Positions 6,694-14,797 of a DNA stretch of 43,452 bases are shown here, piece by piece. The stretch spans positions 1-43,452 of the forward strand of contig JAGATD010000048.1 in NCBI GenBank assembly GCA_017621415.1, given 5' to 3'. Source of the stretch: Clostridia bacterium (GTDB lineage Bacteria > Bacillota > Clostridia > Oscillospirales > CAG-272). The notes under the pieces were generated by a model. It worked only from the letters and a program-made list of their open reading frames with translations, had not been told where the DNA came from and did no database searches. The stretch's first letter is position 1; the number at the start of each line of letters is the position of its first letter. The translations under genes were made by a program, and so were the position numbers.

Positions 6694-6920
6694 TCATCCT
6701 GAGCCGCAAATAGCCTCCCCTGTGTAAGGGGAGGGGGACCACGTAGTGGTGGAGGGGTTGACACCGATAACTAAGAGTCTGACCCGAAGAATCTCCTTTT
6801 CCAAACCTTTTGCAGGTTTAGGCTTTTGCAGGGATGCTCGCAACTTCGGAAGCAACCCCTCCGCCTCGTTCCTTGGCACCTCCCCTTGCACAGGGGAGGC
6901 TATCCTGCGCCTTGGAATGA
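6694..6920. mobile_element. E2: second copy of the E1 repeat
   Basis: Same inverted ends (6694-6708 and 6906-6920) and about 97% the same sequence as E1, in the same orientation. The match runs on into about 23 bp of left flank and into the right-hand terminator, so the copied unit is larger than the element between its inverted ends. It lies between the promoter of the structured RNA and the 3' end of the antiporter gene. Confidence 0.8.
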
Positions 6921-6923
6921 CAA

Positions 6924-6958
6924 AAAAGCCTTCCCCGAATTAATCTAGGGAAGGCTTT
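6924..6958 (-). terminator. Terminator next to E2
   Basis: AAAAGCCTTCCC..GGGGAAGGCTTTTTT on the minus strand. It is a variant of the 5408 and 5698 hairpins and suits termination of antiporter transcripts coming from the right. Confidence 0.75.
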
Positions 6959-6992
6959 TAAACTAAAATGAAAATCTATTCTGACTATTGCA

Positions 6993-7053
6993 TTATTTCA
7001 AATGCTTTGCCTGCTTATGCTCGGGCATAGTTTTTATATGTTCTTCACGTGCA
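6993..7053 (-). pseudogene. Duplicated last 20 codons of the antiporter gene
   Basis: The minus strand reads AREEHIKTMPEHKQAKHLK and a stop. This is the same as the C-terminus of the antiporter at 7155-7215 (ARDEHIKTMPEHKQAKHLK) except for one D/E change. The nucleotide differences are mostly at third codon positions. The two copies are offset by 162 bp and separated by a truncated repeat. It may be the remnant of a tandem paralogue or a product of repeat insertion. Confidence 0.75.
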
Positions 7054-7056
7054 CAC

Positions 7057-7146
7057 AGCCTTCCCTGTTGGGGAAGGGGGACCGCCGGGGTTCTCCGAGG
7101 CGAGTGTAGCCGAGCCTTGGGGGTTCGCGATAGCGGTGGATGAGGT
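7057..7146. repeat. Truncated repeat, left half of the element nested in E3 and E5
   Basis: Starts AGCCTTCCC..GGGGAAGG and ends GCGGTGGATGAGGT. It is nearly identical to 16042-16136 inside E3 and to the matching part of E5, but lacks the right half (ACCTCATCCG..). Together with E2, the structured RNA and the antiporter remnant, it accounts for the 756 bp without an intact gene between 6399 and 7154. Confidence 0.75.
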
Positions 7147-7154
7147 AATACCTC

Positions 7155-8480
7155 TTACTTCAAATGCTTTGCCTGCTTGTGCTCGGGCATCGTCTTTATA
7201 TGCTCGTCACGGGCACTTGTTTTACCCTCGGGCTTAATATCACCCGCCTTAACAAGAGATATCTTGGTTAGCATAGGACCTACAAGCTCATATACAAGAA
7301 TTGCAAACAGGGTAATGCTTCTTATTATCTCACCGTCGGCTCCGAGACCGTCTTTCGCAATCATCGACATGCCGAGAGCGACACCCGCCTGAGGAAGCAG
7401 AGTAATACCAAGATATTTCACAATATTATCATCACATTTTGCGAGCTTTGCGCTAAGGAATGCACCACTGTATTTTCCGGCAGAACGGCTCAAAATGTAA
7501 ATAATACCTATCAAAACTATCATAAAATCGGTGAAAACAGTAAGATTTAGCTCAGCTCCCGAGATTACAAAGAAGATAACAAACAGGGGCGCTGTCCACC
7601 TGTCAACACGGTCCATAAGCTCTTCTGAAAAGTCGCAGATGTTGCAGAAAACCGTACCCAGCATCATGCATACAAGAAGAGATGAAAATCCGATGTGAAC
7701 TCCCCAAACGTGGAAGTCCATAAGGGATATTGCTATTGTCAGAAGCACAAATGTTATGGACATAGAGAGACGCTTTGAGCGAGAATGGAAGAAGCGCTCG
7801 CAGTAGTTGAAGATAAAGCCCATAGCCGCGCCGAGAGCCAAGGAGAGAATAATTTCAAGCACAGGCTCAACCAGCATGGAAATAATGCTTACAGAGCCGC
7901 TCTGAATAGCCTTTGCTACACCGAATGAAGCAGCGAAAAGCATAAGTCCAACCGCATCGTCAAGCGCAACGACCGGGAGAAGAATATCGGTGAGGGGACC
8001 CTTTGCCTTATACTGCTTAACAACCATAAGTGTTGCCGCAGGAGCTGTTGCCGCTGCGATTGCGCCGAGAGTTAAAGCGGCGGGGAGAGTTAATACATCG
8101 GGGAAAGCAAAGTGGAAGCCTATTAAAGCCGCGTCAACAAGCAGAGTTGTTATAACCGCCTGAAGAATTCCGATTATTGTAGCCTGCTTGCCTATTTTTT
8201 TCAGCTGAGAAAGACGGAACTCGTTACCTATCGAGAAGGCGATAAAGCCAAGAGCCGCTTCGCTTAAAATCTTGAAGCTCTCAACATTCTCAAGGGTTGT
8301 AAATCCTATTCCGGGAATGTTAAGCTGACCCAGTACAAACGGACCGATAAGTATACCGGCAACAAGATACGCGGTAACCGCCGGCAGCTTTAAAAGCTTG
8401 GCAAGTCTTGAGAGCATAAGACCCGCAAAAAGGGCGATGGAAAGGGATAAAAGCGATTGAGTTATGTATTCTTCGGGCAT
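7155..8480 (-). CDS. Cation:proton antiporter (CPA2-type, Na_H_Exchanger domain)
   Basis: A protein of 441 aa from ATG 8480 (MPEEYITQSLL); GAGG lies ten bases upstream, and a frame start at 8570 falls in the promoter. Eleven to thirteen hydrophobic helices span about residues 8-405. The segment LPAVTAYLVAGILIGP near residues 30-45 is the usual signature of CPA2 antiporters, and DDAVGLMLF in mid-protein carries the aspartate pair expected for ion exchange. No cytoplasmic TrkA-N domain is attached; the C-terminus is a basic tail of about 35 residues. It should exchange Na+ or K+ for protons. A copy of its last 20 codons lies downstream. Confidence 0.9.
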   Translation of the reverse strand: MPEEYITQSLLSLSIALFAGLMLSRLAKLLKLPAVTAYLVAGILIGPFVLGQLNIPGIGFTTLENVESFKILSEAALGFIAFSIGNEFRLSQLKKIGKQATIIGILQAVITTLLVDAALIGFHFAFPDVLTLPAALTLGAIAAATAPAATLMVVKQYKAKGPLTDILLPVVALDDAVGLMLFAASFGVAKAIQSGSVSIISMLVEPVLEIILSLALGAAMGFIFNYCERFFHSRSKRLSMSITFVLLTIAISLMDFHVWGVHIGFSSLLVCMMLGTVFCNICDFSEELMDRVDRWTAPLFVIFFVISGAELNLTVFTDFMIVLIGIIYILSRSAGKYSGAFLSAKLAKCDDNIVKYLGITLLPQAGVALGMSMIAKDGLGADGEIIRSITLFAILVYELVGPMLTKISLVKAGDIKPEGKTSARDEHIKTMPEHKQAKHLK

Positions 8481-8541
8481 GGTTTTGTTCCTCTTTTCTT
8501 TTAATGTCGCAATTTCATTAATCAAGTATCCGCAAATTAGT

Positions 8542-8570
8542 ATTTTATCACTCTTTTGCTGTAAAGTCAA
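8542..8570 (-). promoter_or_regulatory. Sigma-A promoter of the antiporter gene
   Basis: Minus strand: -35 TTGACT (8565-8570), 17-bp spacer, -10 TAAAAT (8542-8547). Confidence 0.82.
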
Positions 8571-8698
8571 TACAATATTTGAACAAAAAACACGGGGAAG
8601 AAAAGATAAAAATGTGCACTATTACTCTACAAAGCCGTCTTCGTTTGTGCAAAGCAGAAAAAAATTCACGTTTAAGATGAAAAATGTTAAAAAATATA

Positions 8699-8727
8699 TT
8701 GACTTTTTCTTCCAAATGTAGTATTAT
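8699..8727 (+). promoter_or_regulatory. Sigma-A promoter of the small membrane protein operon
   Basis: -35 TTGACT (8699-8704), 17-bp spacer, -10 TATTAT (8722-8727), about 30 bp before the start codon. Confidence 0.82.
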
Positions 8728-8757
8728 TATGCATATAATAAATCGGAGGTACATACC

Positions 8758-9084
8758 ATGACAGCAAAAAATGCTTTGCTCTTCTTCCTCGCAGTGTTTG
8801 GAATTCTCTTCGTCGGACTTGACGCTTATCTTCCCGCTATGGGTATAACCGGACTTACCGGTGCTATGGCTGCTATCGGCGGCGCTATGCTTATCGTATT
8901 CCTTCTCCTCGTTCTCGGTGTCGGCTTCGTTTTAAGAATGGCATACATCGTTGTTACAATCGCGCTTGTCGGCTTTGCCGCAGCTGCTCTTCTTGCAGGT
9001 GATTTTGTAATGGGTGCGATTTACGCAGCTGTTGCTTTTGTTCTTCTTGCTCTTATTCCTAAGGTATTCCTTAGCAAGAAGTAA
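8758..9084 (+). CDS. Small hydrophobic membrane protein, unknown function
   Basis: A 108-aa protein with CGGAGG nine bases before ATG 8758. It is nearly all hydrophobic, with four likely helices (about residues 5-24, 30-57, 59-80 and 82-103) and very few charges apart from a Lys-rich C-terminus (KVFLSKK). No family is recognised. It heads a set of three consecutive genes for membrane proteins of 108, 112 and 113 aa. These have similar hydrophobic layouts but little obvious sequence identity, so they may form a hetero-oligomer or be ancient duplicates. Confidence 0.78.
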   Translation: MTAKNALLFFLAVFGILFVGLDAYLPAMGITGLTGAMAAIGGAMLIVFLLLVLGVGFVLRMAYIVVTIALVGFAAAALLAGDFVMGAIYAAVAFVLLALIPKVFLSKK

Positions 9085-9143
9085 TTTTTGAGATTTAATT
9101 TGACTTTTCTGCGCCTGGTTTGGCGCTCATCTTTGGAGGTTTT

Positions 9144-9482
9144 ATGAAAACGGTTTTTCTTGCATTCGTATATGCGTTAATAGGTTTTGTATTTGGTATT
9201 TGGGCGCTCGGTATTTTGTTGCTCGGCTTTGATGCGCTTCAGGCTGTGTCGCTCTCTCTTACCTTGTTTGCTGTTCTTCTTGTTGTTTTTGTCATCGCGG
9301 CTCTTATTGTTGGCGCGATAGCCATAGTAAGGTTCTTGAACAGAGGCAATATGCTTATTCCGATTCTTATTGTTATGAGCCTTTGGATTTTGTTCATAAT
9401 TGTCGGATTTATCAGTGCCGCTTTGGGCGGGGGCGCGCTTTTTGATGTTCCCGGCTTTTTCAGCTCACTCTTTCTTATCTGA
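9144..9482 (+). CDS. Small membrane protein, unknown function
   Basis: A 112-aa protein from ATG 9144, with GGAGG five bases upstream; the frame start at 9120 has no ribosome site. Four hydrophobic segments are visible, separated by short loops, with a single basic turn (RFLNRGN) before the third. The gene lies 59 bp after 8758-9084 and 57 bp before 9540-9881, in the same direction, with no terminator between, so all three are likely cotranscribed. No family is recognised. Confidence 0.75.
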   Translation: MKTVFLAFVYALIGFVFGIWALGILLLGFDALQAVSLSLTLFAVLLVVFVIAALIVGAIAIVRFLNRGNMLIPILIVMSLWILFIIVGFISAALGGGALFDVPGFFSSLFLI

Positions 9483-9539
9483 TATTTGATTTTTGAAGAT
9501 TCGGTGCGGTTGCTGCGCCGACATTAGAGGGTGTAATTT

Positions 9540-9881
9540 ATGTCCGGAAAGGTTAAATTTTTGTTGTGTTGCCTGATTTCAGGCTTGTTGCTTCTTGGCA
9601 TAGGCTGGTTTGGAGAGGTTCGCTTCGGCATGGACCTTGTAATTTCAACGGCGCTGGTTTATGCCGGTATGCTCTTAATTAACCTTTCGGCATTTGTCGG
9701 TGTAATCTGCATTATAGGATTTAAGCGGTTTGCGAAGTGGTTCTATTTCACTTTTGTTGTTGGTTTCATTTTCGCTGCCGTGATTGTTGCTCCGTTCGTT
9801 GATTTGATAACTCTTGCGATTTATATTGTTATTTCGGTTATCCTTGGACTAACGCTTATACCTATTTTCAAAAGAATTTAA
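9540..9881 (+). CDS. Small membrane protein, unknown function
   Basis: A 113-aa protein from ATG 9540 with AGAGGG about eight bases upstream. Four hydrophobic helices are predicted, with a basic turn (GFKRFAKW) after the second and IFKRI at the end. It is the third and last gene of the small-membrane-protein operon, followed by a strong terminator at 9904-9942. No family is recognised. Confidence 0.75.
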   Translation: MSGKVKFLLCCLISGLLLLGIGWFGEVRFGMDLVISTALVYAGMLLINLSAFVGVICIIGFKRFAKWFYFTFVVGFIFAAVIVAPFVDLITLAIYIVISVILGLTLIPIFKRI

Positions 9882-9903
9882 ACCAACCAATAAAATTTCT
9901 AAA

Positions 9904-9944
9904 AAAAACGCTTGTGTACCATAAACGGTCACAAGCGTTTTTTT
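9904..9944 (+). terminator. Rho-independent terminator of the small membrane protein operon
   Basis: AAAAACGCTTGTG (9904-9916) pairs with CACAAGCGTTTTT (9930-9942), followed by further T residues. Confidence 0.9.
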
Positions 9945-9949
9945 ATCTA

Positions 9950-9978
9950 TTGACAATAAAATATTTGTGTGTTAAAAT
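9950..9978 (+). promoter_or_regulatory. Sigma-A promoter of the MATE transporter gene
   Basis: -35 TTGACA (9950-9955), 17-bp spacer, -10 TAAAAT (9973-9978). The -35 follows the preceding terminator by only six bases. Confidence 0.85.
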
Positions 9979-10020
9979 ATATCGGCATATATGATAGACT
10001 AATGCTTTTACGGAGAAAAA

Positions 10021-11364
10021 ATGAAAGAAAAAAGCCCAATTCAGCTTTCTGACAGCTTTGGTTACGGAAGGCTTATAAGATTTGTTATTCCATCTGTGGT
10101 GATGATGATATTCACCTCTATATACAGTATTGTAGACGGATTTTTTGTTTCTAATTTTGTAAACAAGACAGCCTTTGCGGCAGTAAACCTTATGATGCCG
10201 CTTATTATGGTCCTTGGCGCTGTGGGATTTATGATTGGAACAGGCGGCACAGCGATAGTTGCAAAAACTCTCGGACTAGGGGAAAAAGAAAACGCAAACC
10301 GTTATTTTTCCTTCCTTACTTATTTTACTGTAATATCGGGAGTTGTTCTTGCTGCTCTCGGTATATTCTTTGCAAGACCTGTGGCATCTCTTCTCGGAGC
10401 AGATGAGGGGGTAATGCTTGAAAACTGTGTTACCTATTGCCAGCTTGTGCTGCTTGGGCTGCCGTTCTTTATGCTGCAGAATGTCTTTCAGTCCTTCTTT
10501 ATAACAGCGGAGAAGCCAAAGCTTGGACTTTTTGTTACGGTTATGGCAGGGGTGACAAACATTGTTCTTGATGCGTTGCTTATTGCGGTTTTTGAGTGGG
10601 GTATTGCGGGAGCTGCTATCGCAACAGCCATAAGCCAGTTTGTTGGCGGTGTATTTCCGCTTATCTATTTTGTCAGGGATAATTCAAGCACTCTTCGCCT
10701 CGGAAAATCCGGTTTTTACGGAAAAGTGCTGCTTCACACAGTAACAAACGGCTCCTCCGAGCTTATGAGCAATATTTCATCCTCTGTTGTAACCATATTT
10801 TATAATATGCAGCTTATGCGCTTCGCAGGTGAAAACGGCGTTGCCGCATATGGCGCTATAATGTATGTCAGCTTTATCTTTGCCGCAATGTTTATCGGAT
10901 TTTCTATCGGTTCATCGCCAATAGTCAGCTTCCACTACGGTGCAGGTAACAGGGCAGAGCTTCGCAGCTTGAGAAAAAAGAGTGTTGTTATAATCGGCAT
11001 AACCTCTTTTGCTATGACTGCTCTTTCGCTTCTGCTCTCGGCGCCGCTGTCCGAGCTTTTTGTAGGATATGACAGAGAGCTTTTTGAGCTTACCCATCGG
11101 GGATTTATTATCTTCTCCTTTGTTTTCCTTACAATGGGAATGAATATTTTTGGCTCGGGCTTCTTTACTGCTTTGAATAACGGTATTGTTTCTGCCGTCA
11201 TCGCCTTCCTCAGAACACTTGTGTTCCAGATTGCCTCTGTGCTTATATTGCCCATATTCTTTGAAATTGACGGTGTGTGGTTCTCTATAATATTGGCAGA
11301 TGTTTTGGCATTTATTGTAACACTTGTATTCCTTGTTGCGAACAGGAAAAAATATGGGTATTAA
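10021..11364 (+). CDS. MATE family efflux transporter
   Basis: A 447-aa protein, the usual MATE length, with twelve hydrophobic helices in two matching halves. GGAG lies five bases before ATG 10021. The N-terminal LIRFVIPSVVMMIFTSIYSIVDGFFVSNF (quoted in parts: IPSVVMMIFTSIYSIVDGFF) is typical of DinF/NorM-like bacterial MATE proteins, with the Asp of the IVDGF motif in helix 1 or 2. The second half repeats the pattern. These proteins export cationic compounds using a Na+ or proton gradient; the substrate cannot be read from the sequence. Its last four bases overlap the convergent dapA gene, so there is no room for a terminator between them. Confidence 0.92.
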   Translation: MKEKSPIQLSDSFGYGRLIRFVIPSVVMMIFTSIYSIVDGFFVSNFVNKTAFAAVNLMMPLIMVLGAVGFMIGTGGTAIVAKTLGLGEKENANRYFSFLTYFTVISGVVLAALGIFFARPVASLLGADEGVMLENCVTYCQLVLLGLPFFMLQNVFQSFFITAEKPKLGLFVTVMAGVTNIVLDALLIAVFEWGIAGAAIATAISQFVGGVFPLIYFVRDNSSTLRLGKSGFYGKVLLHTVTNGSSELMSNISSSVVTIFYNMQLMRFAGENGVAAYGAIMYVSFIFAAMFIGFSIGSSPIVSFHYGAGNRAELRSLRKKSVVIIGITSFAMTALSLLLSAPLSELFVGYDRELFELTHRGFIIFSFVFLTMGMNIFGSGFFTALNNGIVSAVIAFLRTLVFQIASVLILPIFFEIDGVWFSIILADVLAFIVTLVFLVANRKKYGY

Positions 11365-12242
11365 ACAAGCTTCTCAAGCTCTCCCGAAAGTGTCGCTTTT
11401 GTAGATGCTCTCACCTCATAAAGGGGAAGCCTCAGCTCAGACGAGCATAGCCCAAGTTTCGACATTGCGTATTTTATCGGCGCAGGGTTTGTTTCTAAAA
11501 ATAGTGAATTAATAAACGGTAAGAGCCTTAGCTGCGAAGCGAGGCTCTTTTTTATGTCCCCATCTGAATAATATTTTACAATATCGCAGGACTCTCTTGG
11601 TAAAATGTTAGAAACCACCGAGATCGCTCCAAATCCGCCAAGGCAGAGAGATGTATATATTTGTGAGTCATTTCCTGCATAAAGGGGAAGAGATGAGCCA
11701 AAGGCGGAAAGAGAAACCAGCCTGTCAGCAGAGTCGGCTGCTTCCTTTATTCCTGCCACATTCTCATGCTCAGCGAGTCTTGCAAGAAGATTTAGCCCAA
11801 GGTTTACCCCGGTTCTTGAGGGTACGTTGTAAAGTATTGCAGGCAGATCTGCCGATTCTAAAATAGACATATAATGTCTGTAAACGCCCTCTTCTGTACC
11901 TTTATTGTAATAGGGAGTAACAAGAAGTACACCGTCACATCCTATTTCTTCAGCTTTTTTTGTATGTCTTATTGCGGCTCTCGTGTCATTTGTTCCCGTG
12001 CCGAAAACAAGCTTTATTCTGCCTTGACACTTTTCTTTTGTAAACTCAAAAAGCGAATATCTTTCCGAGTTGGTAAGGGTTGCCGCCTCTCCGGTTGTGC
12101 CGCCGATAATAAGCGCGTGTACTCCTGAGGTAATTTGCATTTCTATAAGGCTCTCAAGCGCTTTATAGTCGATTTCTCCGTTCTTTAAAGGGGTTATAAG
12201 GGCAGTTCCTATGCCCTTGAATACAGTTTTTTTAGTTTTCAT
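11361..12242 (-). CDS. dapA: 4-hydroxy-tetrahydrodipicolinate synthase
   Basis: A 293-aa protein, the standard length for DapA. The TIM barrel carries GGTTGE (residues 47-52), the YY pair at 111-112, YNVPSRTG starting at Tyr138, and the Schiff-base lysine Lys166 in GIKEA. It condenses pyruvate with aspartate semialdehyde, the first committed step to diaminopimelate and lysine, in the cytoplasm. The start is ATG 12242; the upstream ribosome site is weak (GAGAG). No other dap gene is adjacent, so the gene stands alone, divergent from queA. It converges with, and overlaps by four bases, the MATE gene. Relatives such as N-acetylneuraminate lyase share the fold, but the motifs favour DapA. Confidence 0.92.
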   Translation of the reverse strand: MKTKKTVFKGIGTALITPLKNGEIDYKALESLIEMQITSGVHALIIGGTTGEAATLTNSERYSLFEFTKEKCQGRIKLVFGTGTNDTRAAIRHTKKAEEIGCDGVLLVTPYYNKGTEEGVYRHYMSILESADLPAILYNVPSRTGVNLGLNLLARLAEHENVAGIKEAADSADRLVSLSAFGSSLPLYAGNDSQIYTSLCLGGFGAISVVSNILPRESCDIVKYYSDGDIKKSLASQLRLLPFINSLFLETNPAPIKYAMSKLGLCSSELRLPLYEVRASTKATLSGELEKLV

Positions 12243-12262
12243 AACTTTATTTCTCTCATCTC

Positions 12263-12291
12263 TTGAAAAAAAGGTTTAATTTGTGTATAAT
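12263..12291 (+). promoter_or_regulatory. Consensus sigma-A promoter of queA
   Basis: -35 TTGAAA (12263-12268), 17-bp spacer, -10 TATAAT (12286-12291). A possible TTG start at 12291 lies within the -10 box, so translation must begin downstream. Confidence 0.88.
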
Positions 12292-12332
12292 TGAGTCATA
12301 TATTTATATTTTATGAAAGAGGAGCAGCTCCT

Positions 12333-13427
12333 GTGCCGACAGATATTACAAATAAAGAAGAAACAATAATAAACGAAAGATGCAAAACCGACCTTAAAAC
12401 TCACGATTTTTATTACAACCTGCCTGAGGAGCTTATTGCTCAGTTCCCCTCGGCAGAGCGTGACGGCTGCCGCCTTATGGTGCTTGACAGAGAGTCGGGC
12501 GGGATAGAGCACAAGCATTTTTACGATATAATAGACTACCTTAATCCCGAGGATATGCTGGTTGTCAATTCATCAAAGGTAATACCCGCAAGACTTCTTG
12601 GCAAAACCGACAAGACAGGCTCTGATATGGAGCTTTTGCTTCTCCGTATGCTTGACTCGGGGGAGTGGGAAACTCTTGTCCGTCCCGGAAAGCGAGCGAA
12701 AGAGGGCGCGGGATTTGACTTTGGAGGAATTCTTCACGCAACCGTCACAGCTGTGCTTGATGACGGAAACAGAATAGTAAAATTTGATTACGACACCGAA
12801 AAGTACGGCTCAATATATGAGGTGCTTGACGAGGTGGGAAATATGCCCCTGCCGCCCTATATTACAAAAAAGCTTGAAAACAAGTCGGATTACCAAACGG
12901 TTTATGCTAAAGAAGAGGGCTCTGCCGCAGCGCCAACCGCAGGTCTGCACTTTACAAATGAGCTTCTTGAAAAAATAAAAGCCAAGGGGGTAGGCTATGG
13001 CGAGGTTACACTCCATGTCGGTCTTGGAACATTTCGCCCGGTAAAGGTAGAGAGGCTTGAAGATCACCTTATGCACTCGGAGTATTTTTATATTACTGAG
13101 GAGGTTGCGGAGGAGATAAATCGCCGCAGAGCCCGGGGAGGCAGAATTGTTGCCGTTGGAACAACAGCCTGCCGTGTGCTGGAAAGCGCCTCTGACCCTG
13201 ACGGAAAAATGAAAGCCTATAAGGGCGAAACAGGTATTTTCATCTATCCCGGCTACAAATTCAAAGCAATAGATGCCCTGATAACAAACTTCCATCTCCC
13301 CGAGTCCACACTCATAATGCTTGTCAGCGCCCTCGCGGGTAAGGAAAATACTATGAATGCTTATAAAACGGCAGTGGAAGAAAGCTATCGATTTTTCTCC
13401 TTTGGCGATAGTATGCTGATTAAATAA
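12333..13427 (+). CDS. queA: S-adenosylmethionine:tRNA ribosyltransferase-isomerase
   Basis: QueA transfers and rearranges the ribosyl part of S-adenosylmethionine onto 7-aminomethyl-7-deazaguanine at tRNA position 34, giving epoxyqueuosine. Family motifs are [12 protein letters not shown] near the start, [47 protein letters not shown] and [10 protein letters not shown]. The chosen start is GTG 12333, with GAGGAG eight bases upstream, giving 364 aa; this leaves about 20 extra residues before the usual QueA start at LKTHDFYY. The promoter position excludes an earlier start. No tgt or other queuosine gene is in the window, and the gene is flanked by dapA and serC. Confidence 0.93.
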   Translation: MPTDITNKEETIINERCKTDLKTHDFYYNLPEELIAQFPSAERDGCRLMVLDRESGGIEHKHFYDIIDYLNPEDMLVVNSSKVIPARLLGKTDKTGSDMELLLLRMLDSGEWETLVRPGKRAKEGAGFDFGGILHATVTAVLDDGNRIVKFDYDTEKYGSIYEVLDEVGNMPLPPYITKKLENKSDYQTVYAKEEGSAAAPTAGLHFTNELLEKIKAKGVGYGEVTLHVGLGTFRPVKVERLEDHLMHSEYFYITEEVAEEINRRRARGGRIVAVGTTACRVLESASDPDGKMKAYKGETGIFIYPGYKFKAIDALITNFHLPESTLIMLVSALAGKENTMNAYKTAVEESYRFFSFGDSMLIK

Positions 13428-13558
13428 GCACTGAGGCCTGAGGTGCTTTCGGAACAAAAAAACAGTCAAAAGTAACTATTTGGTTACATAATTTTGAGCA
13501 GAAACCAAAAAATGACGAAAAAAAGATAAAAAATGCTTTCAAAAAGTTTGTTATTATA

Positions 13559-13587
13559 TTGACAAATATCTACCAAAGTAGTATAAT
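13559..13587 (+). promoter_or_regulatory. Consensus sigma-A promoter of serC-serA
   Basis: -35 TTGACA (13559-13564), 17-bp spacer, -10 TATAAT (13582-13587). The spacer contains the inverted repeat CTAC-CAAA-GTAG (13570-13581), a possible operator. Confidence 0.88.
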
Positions 13588-13606
13588 AAGTATAATTTTA
13601 TTTAAT

Positions 13607-13654
13607 ATGAAAGGATTTACCCGAAACACGGGTAAAAATGGGCAAACAAAATGA
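13607..13654 (+). CDS. Possible 15-codon leader ORF coupled to serC
   Basis: ATG 13607 opens MKGFTRNTGKNGQTK and stops at TGA 13652-13654, overlapping the serC start by four bases (ATGA). It lies inside the serC leader, which also forms the hairpin TTTACCCG/CGGGTAAA (about 13616-13635). No ribosome site precedes it, and the predicted transcript start is only about 13 bases upstream, so its translation is uncertain. If translated it could couple to serC, which lacks a normally placed ribosome site. Confidence 0.3.
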   Translation: MKGFTRNTGKNGQTK

Positions 13655-14751
13655 ACAGAGTGTATAATTTCTCAGCCGGCCCTTCTATGCTTCCTCTTGA
13701 GGTTCTCGAGCGTGCGCAGAAGGAGATGCTGTGCTACGGAGAGTCAGGAATGTCGGTTATGGAGATGAGCCATCGTACCCCTGAGTTTGAGTCTATTCTT
13801 CATGGGGCAGAGGACGCACTCAGAAAGCTGATGAATATTCCTGCGAACTACAAAATTCTCTTTATGCAGGGAGGAGCATCAACTCAGTTTGCTTCAGTTC
13901 CTCTTAACCTTCTTTCCGCTCACCAGTGCGCCGACTATATTGTATCAGGTCAGTTCTCCAAGAAGGCTGCTACCGAGGCTAAGAAGTACGGTGATATAGC
14001 TATTGCGGCTTCCTCCGCAGGCGCAACACCTACATTCTCCACAATACCCGAAACAACAAAGAGCTCTTTCCGTCCCGATGCAGACTATGTTCACATCTGC
14101 TTTAACAATACAATTTACGGAACAAAGTTCCACTACATTCCCGATACAGGAAACATTCCTCTTGTTGCGGATATGTCATCCTGCATCTGCTCTGAGCCTG
14201 TTGATGTATCAAAATTCGGTCTTATCTATGCCGGAGCGCAGAAGAATATCGCTCCCGCAGGTGTAACCATTGTTATAGTTCGCCAGGACCTTATCGGAAA
14301 TGCTCGTCCTGACACCCCCGCTATGCTTGACTATAAGAATATGGCAGAGAACGACTCTATGTACAACACTCCTCCCTGCTGGTGCATTTATATGGCAAAG
14401 CTTGTGTTTGAGTGGATTCTTTCTATCGGCGGTCTTGATGAAATGAAGCGCCGCAATGAGAGAAAGGCATCTCTTCTTTATGACTATCTTGACGGTCAGT
14501 CCTACTATACCGCAAGTGTTGACAAGAAGTGCCGTTCTATGATGAATGTTGTGTTTGTAACAGGCGATGCCGAGCTTGATAAAAAGTTCTGCAAGGAGGC
14601 TGCTGAGAGAGGTCTTAAGAACCTTAAGGGTCACCGTTCGGTTGGCGGTATGCGCGCTTCTATATACAATGCTATGCCTTATGAGGGTGTTGAAAAGCTT
14701 GTTGAATTTATGAAAGAATTTGCAGCTAACAACCCTAAAATTCAGTACTAA
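13651..14751 (+). CDS. serC: Phosphoserine aminotransferase
   Basis: A 366-aa, fold-type I PLP enzyme. VYNFSAGPSMLP (4-15), MSVMEMSHRTPEF (34-46), MQGGASTQF (72-80) and the PLP lysine Lys198 in YAGAQKNIAPAG match SerC. It converts 3-phosphohydroxypyruvate and glutamate to phosphoserine in serine synthesis. The start at ATG 13651 keeps the conserved N-terminus, but the nearest purine-rich site (AAAGGA, 13610-13615) is about 35 bases upstream, across a small hairpin. serA follows 46 bp later, so the two genes form one operon. No serB is in the window. Confidence 0.94.
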   Translation: MNRVYNFSAGPSMLPLEVLERAQKEMLCYGESGMSVMEMSHRTPEFESILHGAEDALRKLMNIPANYKILFMQGGASTQFASVPLNLLSAHQCADYIVSGQFSKKAATEAKKYGDIAIAASSAGATPTFSTIPETTKSSFRPDADYVHICFNNTIYGTKFHYIPDTGNIPLVADMSSCICSEPVDVSKFGLIYAGAQKNIAPAGVTIVIVRQDLIGNARPDTPAMLDYKNMAENDSMYNTPPCWCIYMAKLVFEWILSIGGLDEMKRRNERKASLLYDYLDGQSYYTASVDKKCRSMMNVVFVTGDAELDKKFCKEAAERGLKNLKGHRSVGGMRASIYNAMPYEGVEKLVEFMKEFAANNPKIQY

Positions 14752-14797
14752 TATTAAAAATAAATCCTAGTAAAACAGGAGAATTGTAAACAAAACT

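Noticed and set aside
12291..12332. Longer QueA start at TTG 12291
   Set aside because: The codon overlaps the -10 box of a consensus promoter; GTG 12333 has a good ribosome site.
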